Origin: Eutrophocola sp964503965
GTDB taxonomy: Bacteria; Pseudomonadota; Gammaproteobacteria; Pseudomonadales; Pseudohongiellaceae
NCBI GenBank assembly: GCA_964503965.1
Contig: CAZDCK010000001.1
Location: 62,001 to 126,000, forward strand
Direction: 5' to 3'
DNA length: 64,000 nt
Positions 17,621 through 27,020 of this stretch are shown here, piece by piece (within the stretch, counting starts at the first letter, position 1; each line of letters begins with the position of its first letter). The notes below the pieces were generated by a model. It had not been told where the DNA came from. It did not search any database and saw nothing but the letters and a program-made list of their open reading frames with translations. The position numbers and the translations under genes are program-made.

Positions 17621-18256
17621 TTAGCGATTTTGTTGTGTAGCCGGAAAAAAGGTAAACATTCGCGCTGTCTTGTTGTATTTCCTCAACACACGGTACCCCA
17701 GCAGGACAAAGACAAGGCTGCCATATAACACCGCATCGAAGTAGCTCGAGCGAACAATCCATACCACATGCATCACACCCAGTATGGCGCAGGCATAGGT
17801 CAGTCTGTGAAGAGACTTCCATTTCCGTCCAAGTTTTCGCTGGGCTCCATTGAATGAAGTGGCTGCCAGCGGTGTAAGCAGTACAAAGGCGCTGAAACCG
17901 ATAGTAATGTAGGGTCGCTCCACGATCTCCCGGCCAATGGCAGAGAACTCCCAGCCAAGCAGGAACCACAGGAAAACCAGCAGATGAAGGCTTACATAGA
18001 AATAGCCATACAGACCAATCATGCGCCTGAAGCGAAAAAGTGACGGTATATTGAGCAGGTAACGCAGGGGGGTTATGGCCAGGGACAGTATCAATAGTCG
18101 TATCGCCCACTCACCGGTTTCCAGAGCCAGAAATGAGGCAGGATCAGGCCCAAGCAGGTTTTCACCCCCGCTGAAGGCCAGATAGACGGCATAGGTCAGG
18201 TAGGCAGCAGGACCCAGGCAAAGAATAAAAACGAAAGGTTTGAGAAGTAGTTTCAC
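17621..18256 (-). CDS. msrQ: MsrQ, haem-binding membrane subunit of the periplasmic methionine-sulfoxide reductase
   Basis: 211 aa with about six membrane segments. Conserved histidines for haem lie in YVSLHLLVF, WKSLHRLTY and GVMHVVW. Residues such as RRMIGLYGYFYVSLH and TSFNGAQRKLGRKWKSLHRL match the YedZ/MsrQ family. It passes quinone-pool electrons to MsrP, which repairs oxidised methionines in envelope proteins. The msrP gene lies upstream in the same direction, separated by 203 nt in which I see no gene. Confidence 0.93.
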   Translation of the reverse strand: MKLLLKPFVFILCLGPAAYLTYAVYLAFSGGENLLGPDPASFLALETGEWAIRLLILSLAITPLRYLLNIPSLFRFRRMIGLYGYFYVSLHLLVFLWFLLGWEFSAIGREIVERPYITIGFSAFVLLTPLAATSFNGAQRKLGRKWKSLHRLTYACAILGVMHVVWIVRSSYFDAVLYGSLVFVLLGYRVLRKYNKTARMFTFFPATQQNR

Positions 18257-18459
18257 GTAAAAGAGGATATTAAAAAAGTGAAGGGATCAAGGGATAAATG
18301 CTTGTCTGGTATGCCACTCTCATAAAGGGTACCTACTTTCACACTCTCTGAAGACGAATTATCAGGATTGATCCTTTGCGCGTTCCTGAATATGATCCTG
18401 TGCATTCCAAATCTTGCCTGCCCAGGCCCTTTATCCCTTCAGTCCTTTATCAATTCTGA

Positions 18460-19503
18460 TCAATACCACCGCCTCAGATCCATGCCTGCATACAGTCTTT
18501 CCACTTCATCTGCATAGCCATTGAACATTTGAGTATCAATACGGCGAGGGTTGAAGAGGCTGGTTGGCAGGCGACGCTCACTGGCCTGGCTCCAGCGGGG
18601 GTGGCTGACCCGCGGGTTCACATTGGCATAGAAGCCATATTCACTTGGCTGCAGATCGTTCCAGGTGTTGTTGGGCATATCACGCGTAAATTCAATACGC
18701 ACAATGGATTTGATGTTCTTGAAACCATACTTCCAGGGCACCACTAGCCTCAGTGGGGCCCCGTTCTGGGCAGGCAAGACCTCATCGTATAAACCTGTCG
18801 CCATCAGGGTCAATGGATGCATGGCTTCATCCATGCGCAATCCTTCCTGGTAAGGCCAGTCGATAGACGCAAAACGGGAACGCTGGGCAGGCATCTGGTC
18901 CGGGTCAACCAGCGTCTGGAATGCCACATACCGTGCATTGCCATTGGGTTCAAACCGGCCTAAAAGATCTCCCAGGGAAAACCCTATCCAGGGCACCACC
19001 ATGGACCAGGCTTCCACACAACGCATGCGGTAAACCCTTTCCTCAAAGGTATGGGGTTTGAGAATATCTTCCAGGGTATAGCTACCCGGCTTGGCACATT
19101 CACCGGCAACCTCAACAGTCCAGGGTTCAACCTGGAAGTCACGGGCATTGGAGGATGGGTCTCCCTTACCGGTACCGAATTCGTAAAAATTATTATAGGT
19201 GGTGACATCCTCGAAAGGCGTCAGAGCCTCATCCGTATTGTATGGACCCGAAGCCGGGGCATCTGTTCTGGCGGCTACCTTTTCCACCAGCCATTGCGGC
19301 TTGGACGCCAGATTGATATCAGCAGGCGCTCTGGCAAAAAGGGCATCACCGGTTTGTGCCATGGCTGCCGGAGACAACATGCCAGCTCCCGCAGCCCCCA
19401 GGGCAATATTGGCTGAGTCCTTGAGAAACTTTCGGCGGTTCCGGTACACATTTTCAGGGGTTATTTCTGAAGAAGGAATGGCTTTCCGGGTTTTTATGAT
19501 CAT
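18460..19503 (-). CDS. msrP: MsrP, periplasmic molybdopterin methionine-sulfoxide reductase
   Basis: 347 aa. A Tat signal with NRRKFLK (residues 22-28) precedes a hydrophobic stretch ending AAMAQ. The molybdenum-ligating cysteine is Cys162 in RMRCVEAWSM. The domain continues through PWIGFSLGDLL and KYGFKNIKSIVRIEF as in E. coli MsrP (YedY). It is exported folded with its cofactor and reduces protein-bound methionine sulfoxides, receiving electrons from MsrQ. Confidence 0.95.
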   Translation of the reverse strand: MIIKTRKAIPSSEITPENVYRNRRKFLKDSANIALGAAGAGMLSPAAMAQTGDALFARAPADINLASKPQWLVEKVAARTDAPASGPYNTDEALTPFEDVTTYNNFYEFGTGKGDPSSNARDFQVEPWTVEVAGECAKPGSYTLEDILKPHTFEERVYRMRCVEAWSMVVPWIGFSLGDLLGRFEPNGNARYVAFQTLVDPDQMPAQRSRFASIDWPYQEGLRMDEAMHPLTLMATGLYDEVLPAQNGAPLRLVVPWKYGFKNIKSIVRIEFTRDMPNNTWNDLQPSEYGFYANVNPRVSHPRWSQASERRLPTSLFNPRRIDTQMFNGYADEVERLYAGMDLRRWY

Positions 19504-19655
19504 CGCTCAACTCTCTCTTTTTTCTGGTGACTTGACGTTCAGTTCGTTAAGGCAAGCTACATGCTTACGCTGCCGCTAAAAAGCAATATTGAAATCTTTC
19601 TTCTGGTATTCAGCCTCTGGAAAATACTGACCGGGATTGCCGGAAAAGTTTTCTT

Positions 19656-20618
19656 TTACTGTGTGCCGTTTTTTTTCCCGGCTTGTACAGACCCATCTTC
19701 ATCATCAAGGGGGTCTTCATTATACGCCGCAGCGAACTCTTTTGGTGTGTGTTTTCCGAGAATACTGTCACGGCGGTTATACACTACCAGCAAGGGTCCG
19801 GAGGCGGCATACATGATAGCCATGGTAAACAGAACAATGGGGGGATCCCAGGAAACAATAACGAAAACCAGCACGACAAGAATCATCACAATAAAAGGCA
19901 CCCGGTTTTTCATGTCCAGGTCCTTGAAACTGTGATACCGGATATTCAATACCATCAGGGCGCCAGCTGTGAAGGTAATAATAGCTGCCAGCGTAGCTAT
20001 GATGCCGGTTGGTTCAACCTGGTTCTCATATAGCGCCCAGACCATGAAAACAACCAGTCCGGCCGCCGATGGACTGGCCAGTCCTACGAAAAAGCGTTTA
20101 TCCGTAGTACCCAGCTGGACATTGAAGCGGGCCAGCCTGAGTGCTGCACAGGCTACATAGATAAAACATACTGTCCAGCCTACCTTGCCAAGGATTTGCA
20201 GGGCCCAACTGAAACTGATCAGTGCTGGTGCAACACCAAAGGCAATGAGGTCTGACAGGGAGTCATATTCTGCCCCGAAGGCGCTCTGGGTATTGGTCAT
20301 GCGGGCAACGCGGCCGTCGAGGCCATCAAGGAACATCGCGACAATTATGGCCACGCAGGCATGCCCGAAATCACCACCCATACCGGCAATGATTGCATAG
20401 AAACCGGCAAACATGGCGCCTGTAGTCAGCAGGTTCGGTAGTAAATAAATACCGCGACGACGCACCTTGCGGCCGCCTTCAGAAACCACTTCCTCATGGT
20501 CATCTATCAGAAGAATCGAATCACCAAGCTCATCAGACTCTTCCGTGTTGAGCGAGATCTCTGTCTCCTCGTCCACGGGGATCTGTGAATCACTGCTTTC
20601 TGTATCCTGCTCTGCCAT
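19656..20618 (-). CDS. pssA: CDP-diacylglycerol--serine O-phosphatidyltransferase
   Basis: 320 aa integral membrane enzyme making phosphatidylserine, the precursor of phosphatidylethanolamine. The CDP-alcohol motif D-G-x2-A-R-x8-G-x3-D-x3-D is fully present (Asp101, Gly102, Ala105, Arg106, Gly115, Asp119, Asp123). An acidic, probably disordered N-terminus of about 50 residues precedes the first membrane helix and the C-terminus is also acidic. It lies between msrP and ilvY/ilvC, the place pssA has in Pseudomonas (from memory). Confidence 0.94.
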   Translation of the reverse strand: MAEQDTESSDSQIPVDEETEISLNTEESDELGDSILLIDDHEEVVSEGGRKVRRRGIYLLPNLLTTGAMFAGFYAIIAGMGGDFGHACVAIIVAMFLDGLDGRVARMTNTQSAFGAEYDSLSDLIAFGVAPALISFSWALQILGKVGWTVCFIYVACAALRLARFNVQLGTTDKRFFVGLASPSAAGLVVFMVWALYENQVEPTGIIATLAAIITFTAGALMVLNIRYHSFKDLDMKNRVPFIVMILVVLVFVIVSWDPPIVLFTMAIMYAASGPLLVVYNRRDSILGKHTPKEFAAAYNEDPLDDEDGSVQAGKKNGTQ

Positions 20619-20684
20619 TGGCTTTCTCCGAAGTCGTACAGGTGATTATACTGGTTTGGGAATTTTTCTGCGCCCCCACCACGT

Positions 20685-21584
20685 TTACCCCCGTTCGCCA
20701 AGCGATCGTGCTGCCAGGTCCCAGAAAGCCCTGATGGTGGGGTTGGATAATTTACGTTGCAGGGTACACAGGCCGACTGAGAAAGGGGTGAGTGATGGAC
20801 TGGAACTGACAAACTCTATTTTGTCCAGCAATGGACTGTTTTCAGCTACCAGTCTGGGAACCAGTCCCACGCCGAATCCCAGGCTTACCATGCTGACAAT
20901 AGCCTCATTACCAGCTACCTGGGCATAGATTACAGGCGCAATCTTTTTGGTACGGAACCACTGCTCTACTTCCTGGCGCGCCAGACCGGTTTCCGACAGG
21001 ATCATGGGCATTTGTTCCCACCGAATCTCTCCATTACTGTCGATGGCATGCTGCAGATGCTGGTCGTCCCTGGGCTTGATGAACACCAGAGGCGTCTGGG
21101 TAATTTCCTGGACAGTCAGGTTGGAAGGAACATGCGGAGGCAAGGCAGCAATGCAGACATCTTCCATTTCCTGGCGCACCCGCTCGATGGCTATAGCCGT
21201 ATCACCGGTGTGAAGCTTGATCTCCACCTGGGTATATTCCCGGCGAAATTCACTCAGCAGGTCATAAAGGAAACTGTAACTGGCAGTTACCGAGCAGAAA
21301 ATACTGATTTCACCCGTCAGGTTCCCCTTTTGCCTAGCCAGTTGCACACGCAGGGCCTCCCACTGGTTAAGGGATTGCTCCGCATACTCCCGGAATTGCT
21401 GACCGGCTGGTGTGATCCTTACACGGCGATTATCCCGTTCAAAGAGGGGCTGCCCAACCCTTTCCTCCAGACGCTTAATTACGCGGGTCAAACTGGATGG
21501 ACTGACATGGCAGGCTTCACTGGTTCGACTGAAGTTCAGGGTGCGTGAGAGGTGGAGAAAAAGCTCCAGGTCGCGATCATTCAT
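20685..21584 (-). CDS. ilvY: LysR-family activator IlvY
   Basis: 299 aa from ATG 21584, which aligns with the E. coli IlvY start (MxxRDLxxFLHL); an ATG at 21596 would add four residues. The winged HTH has HVSPSSLTRVIKRLEERVGQ. The effector domain carries IFCSVTASYSFL and AQVAGNEAIVSMVSLGFGVGL, distinctive for IlvY. In enterobacteria it activates the divergent ilvC when acetolactate or acetohydroxybutyrate accumulates. Gene pair and spacing (111 nt) agree with that control here. Confidence 0.93.
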   Translation of the reverse strand: MNDRDLELFLHLSRTLNFSRTSEACHVSPSSLTRVIKRLEERVGQPLFERDNRRVRITPAGQQFREYAEQSLNQWEALRVQLARQKGNLTGEISIFCSVTASYSFLYDLLSEFRREYTQVEIKLHTGDTAIAIERVRQEMEDVCIAALPPHVPSNLTVQEITQTPLVFIKPRDDQHLQHAIDSNGEIRWEQMPMILSETGLARQEVEQWFRTKKIAPVIYAQVAGNEAIVSMVSLGFGVGLVPRLVAENSPLLDKIEFVSSSPSLTPFSVGLCTLQRKLSNPTIRAFWDLAARSLGERG

Positions 21585-21590
21585 AGCAAG

Positions 21591-21636
21591 TTGCATATTT
21601 TGAAATACTTAATTGCAAATATATCATTTTACGCAA
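21591..21636. promoter_or_regulatory. putative IlvY operator between ilvY and ilvC
   Basis: The AT-rich divergent region contains TTGC half-sites at 21591-21594 and 21613-21616 and an inverted GCAA at 21633-21636. TTGC-N16-GCAA (21613-21636) is a dyad of LysR-type size. Two adjacent sites would fit the tandem operators known for IlvY in E. coli. Confidence 0.5.
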
Positions 21637-21695
21637 CAAAAGTTTTCGCCTAATATGGCCGCCTTTTACACCCCCGGAAACCCCTGGAGTCTTAC

Positions 21696-23168
21696 ATGAA
21701 CTATTTCAACACCCTGCCGCTGCGTCTGCAGCTGGAAGAGCTCGGCAAATGCCGTTTTATGGATTCGTCGGAATTTGCTGACGGTGTCGACAAACTCAAA
21801 GGCAAAAAAGTCGTCATTCTCGGCTGTGGCGCACAGGGCCTGAACCAGGGTCTGAACATGCGTGACAGCGGCCTGGATATATCCTATGCCCTGCGTGAAG
21901 CTGCCATCGCTGAAAAAAGACAGTCCTGGAAAAATGCTACCGAGAACAGTTTTAACGTTGGCACCTTCGAAGAACTGGTCCCAACTGCCGACCTGGTCCT
22001 GAACCTGACTCCGGACAAACAGCACACCCCGGTCATCGAGGCAGTAATGCCCCTGATGCAAAAAGGCGCCTGCCTGGCCTATTCCCACGGTTTCAACATT
22101 GTTGAGGAAGGTATGCAGATTCGCGACGATCTGACTGTTATCATGGTCGCCCCAAAATGTCCCGGCACAGAAGTACGCGAAGAATACAAACGCGGTTTCG
22201 GTGTCCCCACCCTGATCGCTGTCCATCGCGAAAATGATCCCAACGGCGATGGCCTGGACATCGCCAAAGCCTATGCAGCTGCCACTGGCGGACATCGCGC
22301 TGGTGTCCTCGAGTCCAGCTTTATCGCGGAAGTAAAATCAGACCTCATGGGTGAGCAGACCATTCTTTGCGGTACACTGCAGACTGGCTCCGTACTGGCC
22401 TATGAAAGAATGCTTGAACTGGGCATTGATTCTGCCTATGCCTCCAAACTTCTTCAGTACGGTTGGGAGACTGTCTCTGAAGGACTCAAACAGGGAGGCA
22501 TCACCAACATGATGGATCGACTGTCCAACCCTGCCAAGATCAAGGCACATCAGATCAGTGAAGAACTCAAGGACATCCTGCGTCCCCTGTTTGAAAAACA
22601 TATGGATGACATCATGGAAGGGCGCTTCTCCTCCGGCATGATGGAAGACTGGGCTAATGATGATGCGAAACTTCTGGGCTGGCGAGAAGATACCGGGAAG
22701 ACAGCATTTGAACTTTCTTCCACCGATGGTGCGCCGGAAATCAGTGAACAGGAATTCTATGATAATGGCATCCTGATGGTCGCCATGATCAAGTCTGGTG
22801 TAGAACTGTGCTTTGAAACCCTCACAGCTGCCGGTGTAATTGCCGAGTCTGCTTATTATGAATCACTGCACGAAGTACCGCTGATCGCCAACCTGATCGG
22901 CCGCAAGAAATTGTACGAAATGAATGCCGTGATTTCCGATACTGCCGAATATGGCTGCTACCTGTTCTCCCATGCAGCAGTTCCCATGCTGAAAGACTTC
23001 ATGAAAAGCATCGATACGGATGTGATTGGCAAAGGAATCCAGGCTAAAGATAATGGCGTGGATGACCGCGAACTGATAGAGGTAAATTCAGCGATTCGTA
23101 ACCATCCCATTGAAGCGGTTGGTGCAGTACTGCGTGGTCACATGACTGCCATGAAGAAGGTTGTATAA
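21696..23168 (+). CDS. ilvC: ketol-acid reductoisomerase, class II (long form)
   Basis: 490 aa, nearly the E. coli length, with duplicated C-terminal knotted domain. GCGAQGLNQGLNMRDSGLD is the NADPH site; VMVAPKCPGTEVREEYKRGF and LMGEQTILCG contribute metal and substrate residues. It converts acetolactate and acetohydroxybutyrate to the dihydroxy acids of valine and isoleucine synthesis. It is activated by the divergent IlvY and ends at a strong terminator. Pseudomonas carries the short class I enzyme at the corresponding place (from memory), so this locus differs in enzyme type. Confidence 0.97.
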   Translation: MNYFNTLPLRLQLEELGKCRFMDSSEFADGVDKLKGKKVVILGCGAQGLNQGLNMRDSGLDISYALREAAIAEKRQSWKNATENSFNVGTFEELVPTADLVLNLTPDKQHTPVIEAVMPLMQKGACLAYSHGFNIVEEGMQIRDDLTVIMVAPKCPGTEVREEYKRGFGVPTLIAVHRENDPNGDGLDIAKAYAAATGGHRAGVLESSFIAEVKSDLMGEQTILCGTLQTGSVLAYERMLELGIDSAYASKLLQYGWETVSEGLKQGGITNMMDRLSNPAKIKAHQISEELKDILRPLFEKHMDDIMEGRFSSGMMEDWANDDAKLLGWREDTGKTAFELSSTDGAPEISEQEFYDNGILMVAMIKSGVELCFETLTAAGVIAESAYYESLHEVPLIANLIGRKKLYEMNAVISDTAEYGCYLFSHAAVPMLKDFMKSIDTDVIGKGIQAKDNGVDDRELIEVNSAIRNHPIEAVGAVLRGHMTAMKKVV

Positions 23169-23202
23169 TTCACGTTGTAACCTGTAAGTCGACCATAACC
23201 AT

Positions 23203-23233
23203 AAAAAAACCGGGCATTGCCCGGTTTTTTTTT
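23203..23233. terminator. Rho-independent terminator after ilvC
   Basis: Stem ACCGGGC/GCCCGGT with ATT loop between an A run and nine Ts, 35 nt after the ilvC stop. The A run lets it also act on the minus strand after the DUF6152 gene. It is an exact inverted copy of the core of the hairpin at 24741-24771. Confidence 0.92.
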
Positions 23234-23290
23234 CAGCTTGAAAACACCGCTCAACAATTATTTCCGGTAGCTGCGTAACCGAAGGGCCTC

Positions 23291-23665
23291 TCAATCCTGC
23301 CACTTACCGACAATACTTCCATCGCTCTTCATTGCTCCGTCAAACTCGCCCATGGGCGAGCCACTGACATGCTGACGCAAACGCACCTTTACTTCATCAC
23401 CTGGCTTGAACGTACCCGGGTTATACCCCTGGCGCATGAGGATATTCGGTATAAGCCATTCCACACTCCATTCTGTTTCAACGCCATCTTCATCAGCTAC
23501 CATGACCTGTATCCAGGAATGAGGATTCTTGAACTGGAACTCCTTGACGACACCTTCAATCTCAATGGAAAACTCCTCAATCTGCCCCACAGTTGAGTGA
23601 TGTGCCATTACCTGTTTTGCCATCAGCAAAATGGCAACAATAATCAGTTTGTTTACTGTTTTCAT
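23291..23665 (-). CDS. DUF6152 secreted protein
   Basis: 124 aa from ATG 23665, preceded by GGGGGGAATA; an earlier in-frame start would overlap the upstream gene. The signal peptide ends VMA, so the predicted mature chain starts His22-His23-Ser. The DUF6152 core follows: IEGVVKEFQFKNPHSW with His49 in NPH, then a beta-rich domain ending GDEVKVRLRQH. It is the second gene of a pair with the GHSxGHWEGDTLVV-family gene at 23682. His-His at a processed N-terminus plus the NPH histidine could bind metal (inference). Confidence 0.86.
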   Translation of the reverse strand: MKTVNKLIIVAILLMAKQVMAHHSTVGQIEEFSIEIEGVVKEFQFKNPHSWIQVMVADEDGVETEWSVEWLIPNILMRQGYNPGTFKPGDEVKVRLRQHVSGSPMGEFDGAMKSDGSIVGKWQD

Positions 23666-23681
23666 TATTCCCCCCACATGA

Positions 23682-24545
23682 TCAGTACTGAAGCACCTTA
23701 CCTTCTTCATCCAGGATCAGGCTACGACCTTCTTCATCTACTATGGCTCTATTGTATTCATTGCATTCATAATCAAATATCCGGGTACCTGCCGCCTGCT
23801 TGTAAAAACGCTTTTGTACTACCCATGGCTCGGTTAATGCGAGAGGGTCTTCAAGCGTAATTTCAACCAGCAGCATATCCTCACCTTCTTCATCCGTTCG
23901 GCGTATACGCGTTGTGGCATGAGCCTGGTCACTCAATACCAGCCCGCTTCTATCCAGCACGCTGTCATGATCGCGCCAACCCTTGAGGGCTACCGTGGTG
24001 AATACCAGCGTATCGCCTTCCCAGTGACCCACTGAATGGCCATAGAAATTATGCCAGCGCTGATCCACTGGAGGATGGTCTGACCCATCCGTATAGATTC
24101 GCATGGTAGCCCGGGTATGTTCAGCCAAAATCCACGTTTGTTCTGGACGGACGACAAACTCCACCGGAGCCAGGGCATTAAAAATTCGGGGAAATCCGTG
24201 GGAAATACAGCGGGTTAATGGATCCGGGAACAGACCTGCATCACGCAGGGCCAGGTGTTCACGATAAATGGCCTCCCATTCGTCATTGTAGGGAGGATTG
24301 GCGCGTGTACCAGGAGCACTGACACCAGCACCAGGTGAATTGGGATCAGCTGGCACACCGTTAAGCGTCCAGGTCCCGTGATCGAATACAGTATCTCCAC
24401 GTCGGGACCAGGTGCCGCTCCAGTCAGGCAGCTCATCAAATTGCGGTAAATCAGCCGCTACAACCGGTAAACCCAGTAGAACGCTTGTCAAAAAAAAGAG
24501 GACGTTGCCTGACCACTTCATCACTCTGGCTCTTCCACCAATCAT
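23682..24545 (-). CDS. secreted protein of the GHSxGHWEGDTLVV family (copy C)
   Basis: 287 aa from ATG 24545, preceded by GGGGGAAATA. The signal peptide ends PVVAA. Family blocks are CISHGFPR, IYTDGSDHPP, YGHSVGHWEGDTLVF, LEDPLALTEPW and DYECNEYN. This copy is the most diverged around the middle: it has TTVALKGW where others have an ET/DT-x-GFN segment, and lacks FSRP. It is transcribed with the DUF6152 gene 16 nt downstream, and the pair is bracketed by matching terminators. Confidence 0.85.
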   Translation of the reverse strand: MIGGRARVMKWSGNVLFFLTSVLLGLPVVAADLPQFDELPDWSGTWSRRGDTVFDHGTWTLNGVPADPNSPGAGVSAPGTRANPPYNDEWEAIYREHLALRDAGLFPDPLTRCISHGFPRIFNALAPVEFVVRPEQTWILAEHTRATMRIYTDGSDHPPVDQRWHNFYGHSVGHWEGDTLVFTTVALKGWRDHDSVLDRSGLVLSDQAHATTRIRRTDEEGEDMLLVEITLEDPLALTEPWVVQKRFYKQAAGTRIFDYECNEYNRAIVDEEGRSLILDEEGKVLQY

Positions 24546-24740
24546 TTATTTCCCCCATTTCATCAAGAAATGACCCAAAGAGGTCAATCAATGCAGTTTT
24601 CCATATGGCGATATTGGCACATATCACCAGAGCGTGAAACCATCATTTCAGGATGCACAAGGAAAGCAGAATGTCTGTTGAACCGGCGACAGTAGTCATC
24701 GTGAAGAAATTGCTTCTTCATGATGGATAACCCCTGGTTT

Positions 24741-24771
24741 AAAAAAAACCGGGCAATGCCCGGTTTTATTT
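24741..24771 (-). terminator. Rho-independent terminator after ilvH
   Basis: On the minus strand the stem ACCGGGC/GCCCGGT with ATT loop is followed by eight Ts, 26 nt beyond the ilvH stop. The hairpin core is the reverse complement of that after ilvC. Confidence 0.9.
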
Positions 24772-24796
24772 TGTCGTCCAGCTTTCAAGTAAAGCA

Positions 24797-25288
24797 CTAG
24801 AGGCTAAGCACTTTCTCGCCCCTGGCTACACCCGACACACCGGTTCTTGCCACTTCAAGAATGGTGGTTCCAGCGAGGGCCTGGATAAAGCCGTCCAGTT
24901 TCTCGCTGGTACCGGTCAGCTGAATCGTGTACATGGTTGGCGTTACGTCCACTACATCTCCACGGAATATATCAGCAACCCGTTTTACTTCAGCACGCTG
25001 GGCTCCAGTGGCTTTCACCTTGATCAACATAAGCTCCCGCTCAATATGGGCGCCTTCGGTCAGGTCAACCAGCTTGGCCACATCCACCACCTTGTTCAGG
25101 TGTTTGATGATCTGTTCAATTTTGCGATCATCACCAATAGTAGTCAGCGTCAGGCGTGACAACGTGGGATCTTCTGTCGGAGCCACCGTTAATGAATTGA
25201 TGTTGTAATTGCGCTGCGAGAACAGGCCAACAACACGTGACAGGGCACCTGGCTGGTTTTCCAGCAATATAGATACGATACGTCTCAT
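24797..25288 (-). CDS. ilvH: acetolactate synthase small (regulatory) subunit
   Basis: 163 aa. The N-terminal ACT domain (SILLENQPGALSRVVGLFSQR, residues about 6-26, and NINSLTVAPTEDP) binds valine. The C-terminal domain contains the ELMLIKV and FRGDVVDV blocks. It stimulates IlvI and confers valine feedback inhibition. The gene starts 4 nt after the ilvI stop, so the two are one transcript. It ends with TAG followed by a terminator. Confidence 0.97.
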   Translation of the reverse strand: MRRIVSILLENQPGALSRVVGLFSQRNYNINSLTVAPTEDPTLSRLTLTTIGDDRKIEQIIKHLNKVVDVAKLVDLTEGAHIERELMLIKVKATGAQRAEVKRVADIFRGDVVDVTPTMYTIQLTGTSEKLDGFIQALAGTTILEVARTGVSGVARGEKVLSL

Positions 25289-25292
25289 GATC

Positions 25293-27020
25293 TCAGGTCC
25301 TCTCTGTCTTGCTCAAAAACATTTCACTCATGTACCCGCCACGGATCGCCATGGGATATACATGCTCGTTTGGATCGACGGCAATATCGATGAAGACAAG
25401 CTTGTCTTTCATAGCCATGGCCTCAGCCATTTTTTCATCCAGTTCACTGAGCTTATCGATCCTTACACCAACATGGCCATAGGATTCAGCAAGCGCGATA
25501 AAATCTGGCAATGAATCGGCATAGGTGCTCTGAGAATGGCGGCCACCGTACTGCATGTCCTGCCACTGCTTGACCATACCAAGTGCCTTGTTGTTCAGAT
25601 TCACAATCTTGATGGGTAGCGCACACTGCTTGCAGGTGGCCAGTTCCTGAATATTCATCTGGATACTGCCCTCACCGGTAACGCAGGCGACGATCGCCTC
25701 CGGAAAAGCCAACTGAACACCCATGGCAGATGGCAAACCGAATCCCATGGTGCCAAGACCACCGGAGTTGATCCAGCGTCGGGGCAGGTCAAAATGGTAG
25801 TACTGGGCTGCAAACATCTGGTGCTGGCCTACATCGGAAGTGATATAGGCATCACCATTGGTGGCCTTGTATAGGGCCTGGATAGCCTGCTGGGGTTTAA
25901 TAACATCTCCTTCAGCGGACTCGACGGCAAGGCATTCACGTTCACGCCAATGACTGATTTTTTTCCACCAGGCGTCAAGGGCATCGGCATCAATCTCCAG
26001 TTTTGATGAACCGACCAGTTCAATCATTTCCTTGAGGACCGGCTCAACCGGACCGACTATCGGGACATGAGCAGTCACCGTCTTGGAAATGGAAGCCGGA
26101 TCAATGTCCACGTGCAGGATTGTCGCATCCGGACAGAATTTGGAGACATCGGAATTGGTCACACGGTCATCAAAACGGGCGCCGATTGCCAGGATCACAT
26201 CAGCTTCATGCATGGCCATATTGGCTTCATAGGTGCCATGCATCCCCAGCATGCCAAGAAACTGTTTATCAGTGGCCGGGTATGCACCAAGCCCCATCAG
26301 GGTATTGGTTATGGGGTAACCAAGTGTCCGGACAAGCTGCGTCAATAGCTCAGCCCCCTCCCCCTGGATGACTCCACCACCAGTATAGATTACGGGCTTT
26401 TTCGCCTGCATGAGAATCTCAACCGCTTTCTTGATCTGTCCGCTGTGTCCCTTTGTTGGGGGCGTATACGAACGGATTTTGACGGTATCCGGGTATTCAT
26501 AGGGATAGGTCTGGCCAGGGTCGGTGACATCTTTAGGAATATCAATAACGACAGGGCCAGGTCTGCCAGTGGTGGCAATATGAAAGGCCTCTTTGACAAT
26601 ACGCGGAATATCTTCCGGATTCTGTACCATGAAGCTGTGCTTAACGATCGGGCGGGAGACACCGATCATGTCCGTTTCCTGGAATGCATCAGAACCAATG
26701 GAGTCCAGAGTAACCTGCCCGGATATCACTACCATTGGGATGGAATCCATGAATGCCGTGGCAATTCCGGTAACCGCATTGGTGGCTCCGGGTCCTGATG
26801 TGACCAGTACCACACCGGGTTTGCCTGTCGCGCGGGCGTAGCCATCAGCAGCATGAGTCGCTGCCTGTTCATGGCGAACCAGGATGTGTTCTACCTTGTC
26901 CTGGTTAAAAATAGCATCATAGATATGCAGGGCGGCACCACCGGGGTACCCGAAAATCAAATCGACACCTTCATCATGCAGGGCACGAATGAGCATGTCT
27001 CCACCGGAAAGCATTTCCAC
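25293..27020 (-). CDS. ilvI: acetolactate synthase large (catalytic) subunit
   Basis: 575 aa from GTG 27020, giving MEMLSGGDM as in E. coli IlvI (MEMLSG), with AGAGGA 7 nt upstream. The ThDP-activating Glu is in VRHEQAATHAADG. The C-terminal ThDP/Mg site is TGEGSIQMN ... NLNN. It condenses pyruvate with pyruvate or 2-oxobutyrate, the first common step of branched-chain amino-acid synthesis. It is paired with ilvH and lies 4 kb from ilvC, on the opposite strand. Confidence 0.97.
   Translation of the reverse strand: MEMLSGGDMLIRALHDEGVDLIFGYPGGAALHIYDAIFNQDKVEHILVRHEQAATHAADGYARATGKPGVVLVTSGPGATNAVTGIATAFMDSIPMVVISGQVTLDSIGSDAFQETDMIGVSRPIVKHSFMVQNPEDIPRIVKEAFHIATTGRPGPVVIDIPKDVTDPGQTYPYEYPDTVKIRSYTPPTKGHSGQIKKAVEILMQAKKPVIYTGGGVIQGEGAELLTQLVRTLGYPITNTLMGLGAYPATDKQFLGMLGMHGTYEANMAMHEADVILAIGARFDDRVTNSDVSKFCPDATILHVDIDPASISKTVTAHVPIVGPVEPVLKEMIELVGSSKLEIDADALDAWWKKISHWRERECLAVESAEGDVIKPQQAIQALYKATNGDAYITSDVGQHQMFAAQYYHFDLPRRWINSGGLGTMGFGLPSAMGVQLAFPEAIVACVTGEGSIQMNIQELATCKQCALPIKIVNLNNKALGMVKQWQDMQYGGRHSQSTYADSLPDFIALAESYGHVGVRIDKLSELDEKMAEAMAMKDKLVFIDIAVDPNEHVYPMAIRGGYMSEMFLSKTERT

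Noticed and set aside
21666..22295. Long open frame antisense to ilvC
   Set aside because: Complement of a highly conserved gene; no family similarity.
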